NCBI RefSeq assembly: GCF_026212465.1
Contig: NC_080056.1
Coordinates: 18,362,879-18,426,878, forward strand
Direction of reading: 5' to 3'
DNA: 64,000 bases
Source of the DNA: Amaranthus tricolor
Lineage: Eukaryota > Streptophyta > Magnoliopsida > Caryophyllales > Amaranthaceae
Shown here: one piece after another, positions 12,811 to 23,090 of the stretch
Layout: each line of letters begins with the position of its first letter
How positions within the stretch are numbered: position 1 is the first letter of the stretch
The notes under the pieces: generated by a model
Databases searched by the model: none
Told to the model about the DNA's origin: nothing
Seen by the model: the letters and a program-made list of their open reading frames with translations, nothing else
Position numbers and translations under genes: made by a program

Positions 12811-13663
12811 TGAAAACGACGACGAATTAGAGTTCGAACAATGTGTTTCAAACTCCAATATTACCAAGATCGAGTGTTTGAGGTTTTGTGACAAACAAAT
12901 TACGCTATCAACGATATTAACGTTTGTAGGAGAAAGTAAAGCAATAAAATGACACAAAGATTTAACGAGGTTCACCCAACTAAGGCTACGTCCTCCGGTG
13001 TGTAGTATCTCTTATATCAAAAGGAGTTCAAAGAACTCTCAAATATGGAGAATTACAATAGAGAAGAGATATAGGCTAGTGTTTGGCTTGGGGTGTAATT
13101 TTGTGAATGTCAATTTGATGATTGAGAGCTCCCTATATATAGTACTAGGTACATAAATGTCATTAGCTCACTAAATACAGAATTAATATTGAATAATGAA
13201 TGACATGAAACTTCTCCAAGAACTTGAAAGGTCGAAAACAGCATCTTAGGCACATCAGAGAAACCGCTCGACTGGAACAGAGAGCTCGCTCGGTCGAGCG
13301 GAGTACAGACCCTTTCTGGATGCATTCTGTTTGCTCGCTCGATCAATCAATAAGGCTCGCTCGGTCAAGCGTACAGGTCGCTCGGTCGAGCGGACAGGTC
13401 GAGCGACCATTCTGCTTCTTCTATCAGAATTCTGATCGAGCTTCAATAAATCAAACATAAACCAAGTCCTTTGCACTTCTTCATTAAGTCTCATAACTCC
13501 CACACTTCATTACCTTATTAATCCACACTTAATCATCATCATAAATCAATCATCAAAACTTAACTTAATACATCCATATTAACACATTCATGGGATTCCA
13601 TCCCAAAGGTCACACATGAATGTACCTCATCAAATGTGCACTCAAGTCACACTAATCACAACA
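12811..13663 (-). repeat. Array LTR 5 (upstream, 5' LTR on the minus strand)
   Basis: 853 bp, directly followed by the 17-bp flanking repeat. It carries private changes ('gacgacgaatt', 'gtcaagcgtacagg', 'agagaaacc'), consistent with an outer LTR that no longer recombines with the inner ones. Confidence 0.92.
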
Positions 13664-13680
13664 GAAGCTTGAATTGATGG
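13664..13680. repeat. Right 17-bp flanking direct repeat of the copia array
   Basis: An exact copy of 3248-3264, abutting the end of LTR 5. Sequence on both outer sides shares 'gccaaaaaaccgca' motifs, so the array interrupts one older repetitive element. Confidence 0.9.
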
Positions 13681-14240
13681 ATCACCCACAATATTTATCT
13701 GAATATGGTGGCCAAAAAACCGCAGCATATGATCCGACTTTTTTGACAATACGAAAAATCCACAATATTTATCGGAATTTTTGATGCCATGGATGATCAT
13801 AAGACTCAGCATAGCCTCGCTTTGTATGAGTCGGGATAAATTTCAGCCACATCACCATGGAATATGACAGATGATTAACCCCCACGCATCAAGGTCCGAC
13901 TCTACGATGTCTCGGCAAAGAAGCCGTATGGTATGATATGTCTCAGATGAGTTATGTCTCACCTAAGCCTCCTATGACACACAGATTGTCTGAATTTTCG
14001 ATGACTCGTACAGGACATTACTCGTATATCTTCAACACTAAAATAAATTTTTGGTATTAAAGGGAGCCTCTCGAGTGTCCGACTTCTTGATTCCTTGAGA
14101 GACTGATAGTACGGGAAACTCTAGGAAGATGGCCTTAATTGAACCCCTAGTCCGACTTCTTAACTGGCCAGACTGGATATTATTTGATCGAATCTTTTAT
14201 GACATGGATATATCTATAAGAATAATTTCTTTAATCATAA
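13681..14240. other. Non-coding part of the old Tat-type element
   Basis: No gene is visible. The sequence has recurring 'gtccgact' and 'ccgcagcatatga' motifs and continues the sequence seen at 3132-3247 before the array. It probably belongs to the 3' untranslated region or LTR of the Tat-lineage element whose polymerase lies to the right. Confidence 0.45.
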
Positions 14241-15050
14241 TTTTCAAATTGGAAATCCAAAGAGGGGTTCGAATTTTCAATAGTTCGGACCTGCCAATGA
14301 CATGAATGGATAAAATGACTTGTACTTAGACAAATTAGCCCTAATATTCATTTTTGGGCCTAAAAGGTAGTATGACTTTCAGATGTCGCGGACTGAAGAT
14401 GTCACGAGAGTTTTTGTACTTAGAATATTTTCCTCTCTTTTAAAATGAGATCCCATAAGGGAGTCTAATTTTTACTTGTAACGGTCCTTGAATGTTAAGA
14501 AAGTTCTTTGATACTTAGTTTTATCACCATTTTTCTTCTAGGGTTCAAAGAAAGAAGGATGTCCGAATTTCACTTAAGTCGGACCTACTTTGGCAAGGAT
14601 TACTTCAATACCTAGACAATTTTCTTTTCTTTCATAACAAATGCCTAATACAGGTTTGACTTTCACATCTTCTGGACTAGGAATGATATAGAACAACTTC
14701 CATACTTAGAATAAATTTCATCTTTTTTGTGAAAGGTTTTAGGAGCAGGGTTTGAGTTTTACATATAAGTCTGACTTAAAACCATAATTGATTATGAATA
14801 CTTAGAAAATTTTAGCCCCACTTCACTCTTTGGGATGAAAAGAGTGTTCGACTTTCCCAAGAAACGGACCACATGATCCTTCAAATTATCTTTTGTACTT
14901 AGACAAAATAAGCTTTAATAACTAAATTAAACTGTAAAAAGAGGTTCGACTTTTAAACTATCAATTAAAGATAAGGCAGTTGATCTTTTGTACTTAGACA
15001 AATTTTACCCCATCCCAAACATAAGACTTTTGAAATCTTCTGAATAGTGA
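14240..15050. repeat. Degenerate tandem repeat of about 95 bp, at least eight units
   Basis: The motif tacttaga (or tacttag, tacctaga) occurs at 14333, 14417, 14514, 14609, 14703, 14799, 14896 and 14991. Spacings are 84, 97, 95, 94, 96, 97 and 95 bp. A second motif like 'ggttcgactttt' occurs at a fixed distance in most units. Tat/Ogre elements are known to carry variable tandem repeats between integrase and the 3' LTR, which fits this position. Confidence 0.85.
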
Positions 15051-15077
15051 ATCTGATAGTTGAGCATTTATTAAGAT

Positions 15078-15086
15078 TATAAATAG
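15078..15086 (+). promoter_or_regulatory. TATA box of the antisense gene
   Basis: TATAAATAG lies 238 bp upstream of the ATG at 15316, after the last tandem unit. It points away from the 3' side of the Tat element and into the plus-strand gene. Confidence 0.6.
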
Positions 15087-15315
15087 AGAATTTTATAATT
15101 GTTCAATTCATTATTTCCAAACATTCATTTCTAAAAATCCATTCTAGTGAGAGAAAACAGCGAGAGACGCTTTGACATTTTAAAGTTTTCTGAGAGGCTT
15201 CAAGTTAATCTTCCATAAGGAATGCTTTGAGTCTTACCTTGTCGTTTATTATTCGTGAAATTAATTTATATTTTTCCACATAAATCTTGTATGATAATCT
15301 TGTATTTCCCAGAAT

Positions 15316-17229
15316 ATGGATGACAACAAGATTTTGGAGAATGAATATCTTTTTTCAGCATTTGAGATCAGTTTAAAGATTGATCGACGTAAGCCTCTTC
15401 TAGTCCCCCTTTTTGCCGTAACATTATATCACGGTCTAACGATAATCTTTGGTTTTGCAGGAAATGCCGAAGAAGAATTAAAGAAAACACATTCTGACTT
15501 GATGAATAAATTAAGCTTGATGTGTTTTTCTCAAAATGTAGATAAAAGAGCCGCATCTGATAAGCCACTGCCAACCCTTCCTAAGGCATGAGACTTTAAA
15601 CGATTATTAGCTATAATTTGACAGCATGAATGTTTTGAAACTTTAACTTTTTCTTTCTGCAGAATTCCGAAACAGTGGAGAAGAGGTCGAAGGATGTGCC
15701 TTCTAATGAGGAGGAAAAAACCCTCTAAAAAAATCAAAGGTTAAGAAAAGGAAGAGGAGCTCTTCCCCACCAGAAAGCGCAGCCCAACAGGGGTTGGCGG
15801 AGACAATAAAAACTGTTGTGCCACTAACTGTAAGGCCGGAAAATTTAGCTTAGGAGGAAATGACTGCCTCCAGCCAGAAGAAAACAAACCCGGCCCCGAC
15901 CAAGGGTAAGGACAAAGTTGAAGGGTGAGCTGAGACTCCGATACAGCCAGTGGAGGAGGTATATAACCGTCGTGCTGAAATCCTACCCTATAGTCATGAT
16001 ACTCTCTTCACAGAGTTAGGCCATAAGGGTATGGTGGCTCGGTATCACCGGGCCACTAAGAATATAATCAGCGAGGTTGACATGGACTACCTGGATACCG
16101 TCCATTCCAGGGAAAGAATCGGTGAGTTGCAGTCTAGCGCTGCTGAGGTATGAATTCGTCATTTCTAACTAATTTTTAACTTAGATTTATTTCTGTAAAT
16201 GTTTGACTAATTTGCCCATGTTATGCAGACCTTTCTGCGGATGACCTTCGAGTTATCCTTAGCTCAAAAGAGTGTTGTGGACCGGAAAACACTGGATTCC
16301 CTGACCTACATGTTTGAAGAACGAAAAGACGAATTGATGAAGTTAAGGGAAGAGGTCGGGGAACTCCCGGGATTCAAAGAGACATTGGCTAGGTGCGTGG
16401 ATCTTAAAGAGCGCCTAGCCAAGATCGAACAATGACAAATCCACGCCAAAGGTCAGCCGTATGCTTCAGCGGAAAACCTGGAAAAAGCAAGTCGTCATCA
16501 GCCATGACACGGGAAGGCTGGCTGCTGGACATACATGACGAATTGGTTCATCAAAACCAACATCTCGGCAAACAGGTTTTGGATGACATGGATAGATACC
16601 AGGTCTTGTTGGAAGCCGCCCGATTTCTTAAGCTGCGGTCAGAGAGAAGAGCTAGGATAGCTCGGGATTGGTTAGTTTCTGATGAAGCGTCTGGTTTCAT
16701 TGGTAACTGAACTTCTGAAATGATGAACGCTAATTCCCAGGTTAGCGATAAGAAACACCGGCTGATCGCAACAAAACTGGTGTCGACTTTAAAGCTTTTA
16801 GTTGATTGGAAAAGCTATCAACAACTTGGCATCAATCCTAGAGCAAGAGTCGCAATCCTTGTTGACCCGGCATGGGATGCCGCAGAGAAGGGGGAGTGGT
16901 CTAAAAAGATTAGTGAGGAGAGGGAGGTAGTTTCTCTGCTCCTTAATCTGGACAAATTGACCGTGAACTCTCCCTCAATTCCTGAACTTCCGGAGAAACT
17001 CTCACTATCCAAGCTCGAGTATGTGTTTGGATTTATCCAACCTACTTATCGACGAAACCAAGAACCTCCAAAGCTTATCCAGGGATCTCTTGGGGATGGA
17101 GACTTAACAGTTTGTTATCGAAACTATATAACTTTCAGAACATCTCCTGAAGAGAACATTGTCGGGTCATCCAATCCCCAGCCGCAGGCGTCAAAAGCTG
17201 AAAGTGAAGATATTTCGAACGCTTTGTAG
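15316..17229 (+). pseudogene. Multi-exon ORF antisense to the Tat polymerase, degenerate
   Basis: Exons visible on the plus strand are: 15316-15388; 15461 to about 15585; about 15662-16147; and 16229 onward to TAG at 17227-17229. Introns with GT-AG borders are 15389-15460 and 16148-16228. The middle intron would need a GC donor at 15586. The predicted product is rich in Lys and Glu with a coiled-coil-like stretch (16223-16435) and a conserved-looking C-terminal block (16720-17229). Stops at about 15726, 15853, 15925, 16432 and 16708 break it. Its position downstream of integrase and opposite in orientation matches the antisense additional ORF described for plant Tat elements, often annotated 'putative gypsy type transposon'. 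Family assignment is by position and composition, not a firm domain match. Confidence 0.55.
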
Positions 17230-17859
17230 GTTTATTTGATCAAGGCTTTTGAACCGTATTTTTGTAATGGTGAATATTGATTTGGCCTTCGTGCCTTTAT
17301 AAATGTCTTGTTTAAGTGTTAGATCTTCTTTCCAACTTTTAATGTTTTGAGCTCCAATGACTCGGTTGATACATGATGATTCGAATGTAAAGGAACTTAC
17401 CTCGTGATTTATCATCAGAGACTTATGATTTGAATCAAAATTTGAATGATTCAAAAATATTCTTAGTTATTTTGCCCAACCTCACCCGGGACTTACGACA
17501 AGGATTTGAATTTCCTTAAATGATACAAATTTAACGAGATTTGCGATGAATAATATGAAAATATTGAATTTAATGACTTAAATTAAATAACTTCAATTAA
17601 AACAATGTATCATAATGATACAAAAATCTATGATTCGGAAAAGTAAGTAAATGATTAATTGAAATCAAAGCATCACGATGATGGGGATGACTGAAAATGT
17701 GAGAAAATGTGACAACTCGGAAATGATATTGATCCCTGAAATCTAATTCAATTAAATTGAATAAAAATTAATTATGATGCGGAATTGTCTGTCTGATGAT
17801 GATGATACTGCTGATTAATGGTGGCGGTGATGAATGATGATGTGTATGGCCCCTTGCAA
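17230..17859. other. AT-rich spacer between the antisense gene and integrase
   Basis: No ORF is supported. It probably contains the convergent 3' ends of the antisense gene and the degenerate polymerase. Confidence 0.5.
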
Positions 17860-18346
17860 AACTTGTTAAATGAAGTAGTCTTTTTAAATGATCTCCATTG
17901 CATGGACGTTGTAGCTTCTTCCAATCTAAGTCTTCTAGCTCAAACGTTTCAGGTTTAATGATGCGGACAATTTTGATGGGACCATCCTACTTTGCTCCTA
18001 CTTTACCTTTTCTATGAACTTACTGGTGGCTTCCACTTTGCAAAGTACCAAGTCTCCAACTTGCAAATACCTTGTTTTGACATAGCAGGACGAGTTATTC
18101 TTTGTTTTTCAGCTATGGAGCTCATGAGAGCATTGCCCCTTATTTTTGGTAACAAGTCTATGTTAATTCTCTTTTCATTTTCATTTTCTTCATGCGAGTA
18201 ATAGGTAATTCTGGTTGAAGGTACCCCAATTTTCACTGGGAGAACTACTTCAGAGCCATAGACTAAAGAAAAAGGAGTATGACCTGTTGCTTGATAGTAG
18301 TACGACAGGACCATAGAATACCTACTATTTCTTCATCCTATGGTGC
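17860..18346 (-). pseudogene. Tat-lineage gypsy integrase, C-terminal part
   Basis: Minus-strand translation contains GHTPFSLVYGSEVVLP, a hallmark of the end of the Tat-type integrase core. It is followed after frameshifts by the DLVL.KVEAT type C-terminal domain and a closing 'W..L.R' segment near 17890. Stops and frameshifts make it non-functional. It continues to the right into 18628-18660, interrupted by the Cassandra LTR, and then beyond the 2350-bp solo LTR. In life it would insert the element's cDNA into the genome. Confidence 0.85.
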
Positions 18347-18351
18347 CCTTG

Positions 18352-18622
18352 TGTAATACCCTAGATTTAGCTTGAAAAAGGATTGATAGACTACTCATAT
18401 CAATAAGGTGCATCTTCTTTTCTAGGGAGCCAATTTGCTAAGAACTCCACAGTTAAACGTGCTTGGTGGAGAGCAATCTTAGGTTGGGTGACCTCCTGGG
18501 AAGTTTTCCCGGGTGCGCACGAGTGAGGCCAAAGTGCGCTGGAAAGACTTGTGTTGGTTTGTGGCGCTAATTTACAGTCTCCAAGAGTAGTCACCATCGG
18601 TCCGAGGGGCCGGGGTGTTACA
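18352..18622 (+). mobile_element. Cassandra TRIM solo LTR with 5S rRNA-like segment
   Basis: 271 bp starting TGTAATACCCTAG and ending GGGGTGTTACA, flanked by perfect 5-bp duplications CCTTG (18347-18351 and 18623-18627). It contains a 5S rRNA-like segment (about 18407-18520) including 'gggtgacctcctgggaagt', identical to the conserved 3' half of plant 5S genes. Carrying 5S sequence inside the LTR is the defining trait of Cassandra, a terminal-repeat retrotransposon in miniature with no proteins of its own. Only one LTR is present, so the rest was lost by LTR-LTR recombination. Confidence 0.93.
18407..18520 (+). ncRNA. 5S rRNA-like internal promoter region of Cassandra
   Basis: It starts with 'ggtgcatc' and continues with 'agttaaacgtgcttgg' and 'gggtgacctcctggg'. 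These correspond to the box A and box C regions of the 5S RNA polymerase III internal control region. The 5' third has diverged, so this is not a functional ribosomal 5S gene. Confidence 0.85.
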
Positions 18623-18627
18623 CCTTG

Positions 18628-18660
18628 GCCCTTTTTATTTTCTTCTTAATAACATTCAAG
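18628..18660 (-). pseudogene. Short Tat integrase segment between two insertions
   Basis: The minus strand encodes the 'ILNVIKKKIKRAK' stretch that joins the integrase core to its C-terminal part. It is all that remains between the solo LTR (right) and the Cassandra LTR (left), and the two target duplications abut it exactly. Confidence 0.8.
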
Positions 18661-18665
18661 ATTAC

Positions 18666-21015
18666 TGTAACACCCCGATATTTTTCCGATATATTAAATG
18701 ATTTACTAGTAATATTATTATTATTATTATTCTTTTTAGAAGAGTATATTTTTTTATTATTATTTATTTTGTTAGTGGGTTAGATCATGAGATTTCAACT
18801 TTTAAGGCAATTAAAACCATTTTAAGCCCAAACCTTTTTCCTAATCTATCTTTAATTTCAAAAAAAAAAAATAGTAAAAGGGGATTTGAAGAGTTGGCCG
18901 GCCATATGGGGTAAGTTGGGGGATTTGTAACCTCTTGAAGAATATTGAAAGATTAAAAATTATTGCCTTGCATAATTAATTCCTTAATTTTCTTAATTCC
19001 TTTATTTCCTTAATCTCCTTTCAAAACTCTTAGAAAACTCAAAGGAAAAAAATATATTCTTCTTCAATCTCCTTCTACTCACGCCTAGTATCATCATCTT
19101 GTTCATCAATTGGCATTTTGTTCTTGTGCAAATTGTGAGTAAATTCTTAACCTAGTTTTATTTTTTTAAAATTTTAATTTAAATTTCTATGATTTTTTTT
19201 TTTATGTGTGTTATTTTATAATTTATGATTTGTTTATGATTTAAAATTCATGTATGAAAGTATGATGTATTTTTCTATCTAAATTAATGTATGGTTTTAG
19301 GGTTTTAGATATGTTTATATGGGTGTGAAGGATTTGTTTGATGGATGATTGAAAAGTATATATATATATATATATAAAAATGGATGCTCATAGAAAAAAA
19401 TGTATGTGGTGTTAGAAATTTATTTTTATTAATTAATAGGAGGAATTTATAATGTTGGTAGAGAAATATACATGTATATATGTGATGTGTATGTGTGTGT
19501 ACATTTGTGTAAAAAGAATTATTTTTAAGGAAAAAAAAATAATTAATTAAAATTTATTTTGTAGATGATCATGAATATTATGTAAATATTTTTTTTTAGA
19601 TTTAATAGAAAATAAAGCATTGAAATTTATATTTTTGTGATAAAAAAAAATGAAATGACAAAATCCCGTAGGTTTTGAAAATGGTGAAAAAAGTGTTTTT
19701 GGAACATTTTTAGCTTTGAAATTAAATTAAAAATACTTATACTATGTTATAAATTATGAAAATTAGTACCCGGGAGTTTTGACGCCTTCCGGACGCAACG
19801 GTGAAGTCGGATTTTCAATTTGACAGTTTTAAGTTGAGTTTCTGGACAGATTATATAGGCTGTCCTGTTTTGTGCATTTACCATGTTATAGTATGTGATG
19901 GATGTTCATGTTGTGTGTAGTATTCTAGGTATGGGTGTAATTGTATATGTGTGTTATGGATGATTTGAGGAAAATGTGTATGTGTGCTTATTTCCCGAAT
20001 ACGATTGAACCTTGTAGGAAGTCGATTCGTGACTGGGAATTGATTAAGACGCTTGTGAGTTGGTTATCTTGCTTAAGGTATGTACACGCAGCGAAGTTCG
20101 CATTAGTCCGATGTATCATATAATAATGGTATACAAAAGTAAAGTATGGATATATAGTACGAATAATGTTATCTTTCGAATAAATAATTTTGATACATTG
20201 TTTTGATAAGCAGAGGTAGTATGACCTCACTAACCTTAAAGTGGACGTAGTATGACGTCAATTGGTGGAAATGAATTACTCGCGGTATATAGGGGCATTA
20301 TGAGCCACCGCGGGGGTATGCATACTTAACCATAGGCACCGAAGTAAGGCGAGTGTCTATGGTATAGACTTGCTTAGGGGTTAGCTCCCCCTAATGTAAT
20401 GTCTCACTTATGGAGATTGGAGTGTACCGGCAGTATGGCTGGATAGTACAGCAGTATAGCTGACTAATCTTTACATGAAAATAATTATTCTTTATTAGCA
20501 TGATCGAAGCGTATTGTTCTGTGAATTGACAGCTATTAAATTAAAACTTTCTCTTGTGTTGTTATTTACTTGATATGCGACGATTGCTGACGTGTACTTT
20601 TGGTCTTAACGACCCTGCGATGATGTTGTTTCCCATCTGAGCAATGACTAGCAGTAAGTTAAGTTGTAGGTTTGGGGAGTGAGGATTGACCCTTGAAGAA
20701 ATAAATCATTAGGATATAGAAGTCTTGATAAGAACTTCTAATTAAGTTTAAAGAACATTTAGTTTTATGAGGCGATTTTCGTTCTCAAGTTGTAATAAGT
20801 AGATTTAACTTTTCGTGCTTATCCGCTGCTAAGAATTTCGTATATCTAGTAGTTCATAATAACACTAATAGAACTCGATCCGCAAGCTTTCCTTAAATTT
20901 CAAATCCGTTTTAACTGCCTTCTAACATCCCGGTTTGACTCAGATAATATTTATCTCGTTTTTAAAAGGGCCATCTTCTCTTTTCGTACGACCCGAGTTA
21001 TTCCGAGATGTTACA
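18666..21015 (+). mobile_element. Solo LTR of a Tekay-like chromovirus inserted in Tat integrase
   Basis: 2350 bp, starting TGTAACACCCCGATAT and ending GAGATGTTACA, with perfect 5-bp duplications ATTAC at 18661-18665 and 21016-21020. It is homologous, in opposite orientation, to the LTRs of the 24225-38185 element: both contain the 'gacgc(g)ttccg.acgcaacgg.gaagtcgg' block (here about 19780-19812). It has no coding sequence. Removing it and one ATTAC rejoins the Tat integrase frame. Confidence 0.92.
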
Positions 21016-21215
21016 ATTACCTTGTTAGCTAACTCCACTTGGCCATTTGTTTGTGGACAAGACACAGAGATGAACCGGATTTGGATGTTGAATTTATCGC
21101 AATATTCCACTGTGTATTTGCTGACGAACTGTATACCATTATTGGTTATGAACCAAGGGTATACCATACCTTGTAATAATGTTGCACCATATGAACTAAC
21201 AGACTTTCTTATCAA
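21016..21215 (-). pseudogene. Tat-lineage integrase catalytic core fragment
   Basis: Minus-strand translation contains PWFITNNGIQF and PQTNGQVELANK, matching the second catalytic block and the E-containing block of a gypsy integrase. The usual Asp of 'TDNG' is Asn (TNNG), so a catalytic residue is lost. The frame is cut by the solo LTR directly after ANKVI. Confidence 0.9.
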
Positions 21216-21381
21216 TGATAGTGCTATAGGCTACTGCCTTCACATACTTAGAGAAATAATCTCTGGCTACTATGATAAACTTTCTTTGGCCCTTAGATGG
21301 GGGGAAATGGCGTAAGAAGATTCATTCCCCATTTCTCAAAAGGTAAGACCACTTGAATGGTAGTAATGAGTTGGTTGGTTT

Positions 21382-21600
21382 TCATGTGATTTTAGAGAAA
21401 AATTGGCACCTAGAACAACGTTGTATCAACGTTTTAGCATCATTCTTAAGAGAGGGCTTGTAATACCCTTTTCTAAGGACTTTACTAATGACCGTCCTAG
21501 TGTCTTGGTGACTTCCATATCCTCTTTCGTAAATTTCATGAAGGACGTAGTTTTCTTCCTCTAAAGTGACATACTTTAAAAGGGGATAGGTGTATGACAT
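21382..21600 (-). pseudogene. Tat-lineage integrase N-terminal zinc-binding domain
   Basis: Minus-strand translation YVLHEIYERGYGSH...KVLRKGYYKPS...CSRCQFF follows the H-H-C-C pattern of the Tat integrase zinc domain. The first His pair and the CxxC pair are visible. A stop and a frame change separate it from the catalytic core. Confidence 0.85.
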
Positions 21601-21879
21601 CTTATAGAGTACCCCTTCATAAAGTTCAAACCATTTTATCTTCTTCAGGGGATGCTTGGCTTCATTTTCATCCTCAAGTAGAATGTTCTCTTGTAAGTAC
21701 TAGACATAAGGTTCCATCCATTTCTCTAATCTATCAATTGTTAAGACCATGAGATTGATGCTAGCATTAGGAAATACTTCTCATATAATGTTGCGAGCTT
21801 GCGATGTCTTAGCAGAAGTTGTCAACCTTGCTAATGAGTCAGCTTGTGCATTTTCAGATCTTGGAATATGAGCATGTGT

Positions 21880-22120
21880 GAATTTGTCAAATTTTGTGAT
21901 AGAATCCTTCACCCGAGTTTTGTAACAAATGTTTAGCCCAAGACCAATTCTATATATTCCACCTCGTTGTTGGATATCGCGAACTCAAATAGCATTGCTT
22001 TTTCCATTCTAACCCCAACAGATAATATTATAAGTAGCTTGGCTCCAGTTGTAGACTTTGTGGAGTAGCCATCTACACATAGCTTCTACTCTTGACTAGG
22101 GTCACTAGGATTTAGCTCTG
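21880..22120 (-). pseudogene. Tat-lineage RNase H remnant
   Basis: Minus-strand translation contains LCVDGYSTKS and FAISNNEVEYIEL, matching the 'YVDGAS' and 'NNEAEYEAL' blocks of RNase H. Stops follow directly. It would degrade RNA in RNA-DNA hybrids during reverse transcription. 21601-21880 and 22121-22528 hold only unrecognisable connecting sequence. Confidence 0.75.
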
Positions 22121-22528
22121 TGCTATCAGCTTTGAAGTCAGCTAAGGCTTGAGCCTTGTGCAAGGTTCGTATTCAATCCTAAAGTCCAGGTTGGACTGAT
22201 TCTTCCTTCTAAGATTTTCTTCAAAGGTTGGTTTGTTCTGACCTTGACTTGGTGTGATTGGAAGTAGGGTTTAAGTTTCTTACCAGTCATCACAACAAAA
22301 AATAACACTTTCTCAGCTTCACCATAATTTCTTTCTAAGCCGCCGGATGCATGGCTTACATAGTATACAAGAAGTTGCTTCTAATCTCTTTCAGCGGCTA
22401 GAACTCCGGAAAATGAGTATTCAGAGACAGATACATAAAAAACCAAGGTTTCTCCTTGAATATGAGAAACTAAGTCGGGCAAGGAAGCTAGGTACTCTTT
22501 CAACTTGTTTAAATACTCTTCTGTTTCT

Positions 22529-23090
22529 TCAGTCTATTAAAACTTTAGTTTGTTTGAGAGTTTTGAAAAAAGGAGACCACTTGTCCGCAGATTTGGACAT
22601 GAACCTTCCCAATGCTGCTATACACCCTGTCAGCTTTTGAACCTCCTTCACAGATCTAAGAGATCTAATATCAAGGATGGCTTTAGTTTTATCCGGTTTT
22701 GCCTCAATTCCCCTTTTATCCACAAGGAACCAGAGACGCTTCCCTACAGTTAATTCAAATACGCACTTATTAGGGTAAGGCGCATTTGATGGTTACAATA
22801 GGTCATTAAGGTTACCCGTAGGTTCGTGGCATGGTCGGTTGATTGACGACTCTTTTTGATCATATCATCAACATAAATTTCCAGGTTTCTGCCGATTTGG
22901 AAGTTAAAGACTTTGTTTACCATTCTTTGATATGTGGCACCCGTATTCTTTAACCCAAAAGGCATGAGACGGTAGCAGTGCCTGAATATGGTGCGTTGTC
23001 GAGGACAACTGTGGACGAACTGGAAGTGTGAGATGATCCTACCACGGAAGCGACTTAAATTCTTGCACAACACGTTAGCCTTGCTCGGGG
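22529..23090 (-). pseudogene. Tat-lineage reverse transcriptase, C-terminal part
   Basis: Minus-strand translation shows LMPFGLKNTGATYQRMVN, then EIYVDDM (the YVDD catalytic motif), in 22750-23073. After a frameshift, RGIEAKPDKTKAI and VQKLTGCIAALGRFMSKS follow in 22529-22723, typical of the RT-to-RNase H connection in the Tat lineage. Fingers, protease and gag are missing to the right, so the element is truncated near 23090. Confidence 0.9.

Larger units (their letters stand above)
3265..13663 (-). mobile_element. Tandem array of a gag-protease-only Ty1/copia element (LTR-INT x4 plus closing LTR)
   Basis: Five LTRs (853-895 bp) alternate with four internal regions of exactly 1519 bp, all in the same minus-strand orientation and sharing LTRs. 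Each internal region has a tRNA-Met-type primer binding site next to the upstream LTR, one gag-protease ORF of 433 codons and a polypurine tract next to the downstream LTR. Integrase, reverse transcriptase and RNase H are absent, as in the described TR-GAG class of non-autonomous plant elements. The gag resembles the Tork/TNT1 group. Copies are almost identical, so the array is young. It probably grew by unequal crossing-over between LTRs or was inserted as a concatemer. Confidence 0.93.

Noticed and set aside
18407..18520. Genuine 5S ribosomal RNA gene
   Set aside because: The 5' third has diverged and it sits inside an LTR with TSDs, so it is Cassandra.
20940..21215. One continuous 91-codon integrase frame
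   Set aside because: The last third reads into the solo LTR; only 21016-21215 is integrase.
22347..22640. 97-codon plus-strand frame
   Set aside because: It is opposite to the Tat RT/RNase H region and has no domain.
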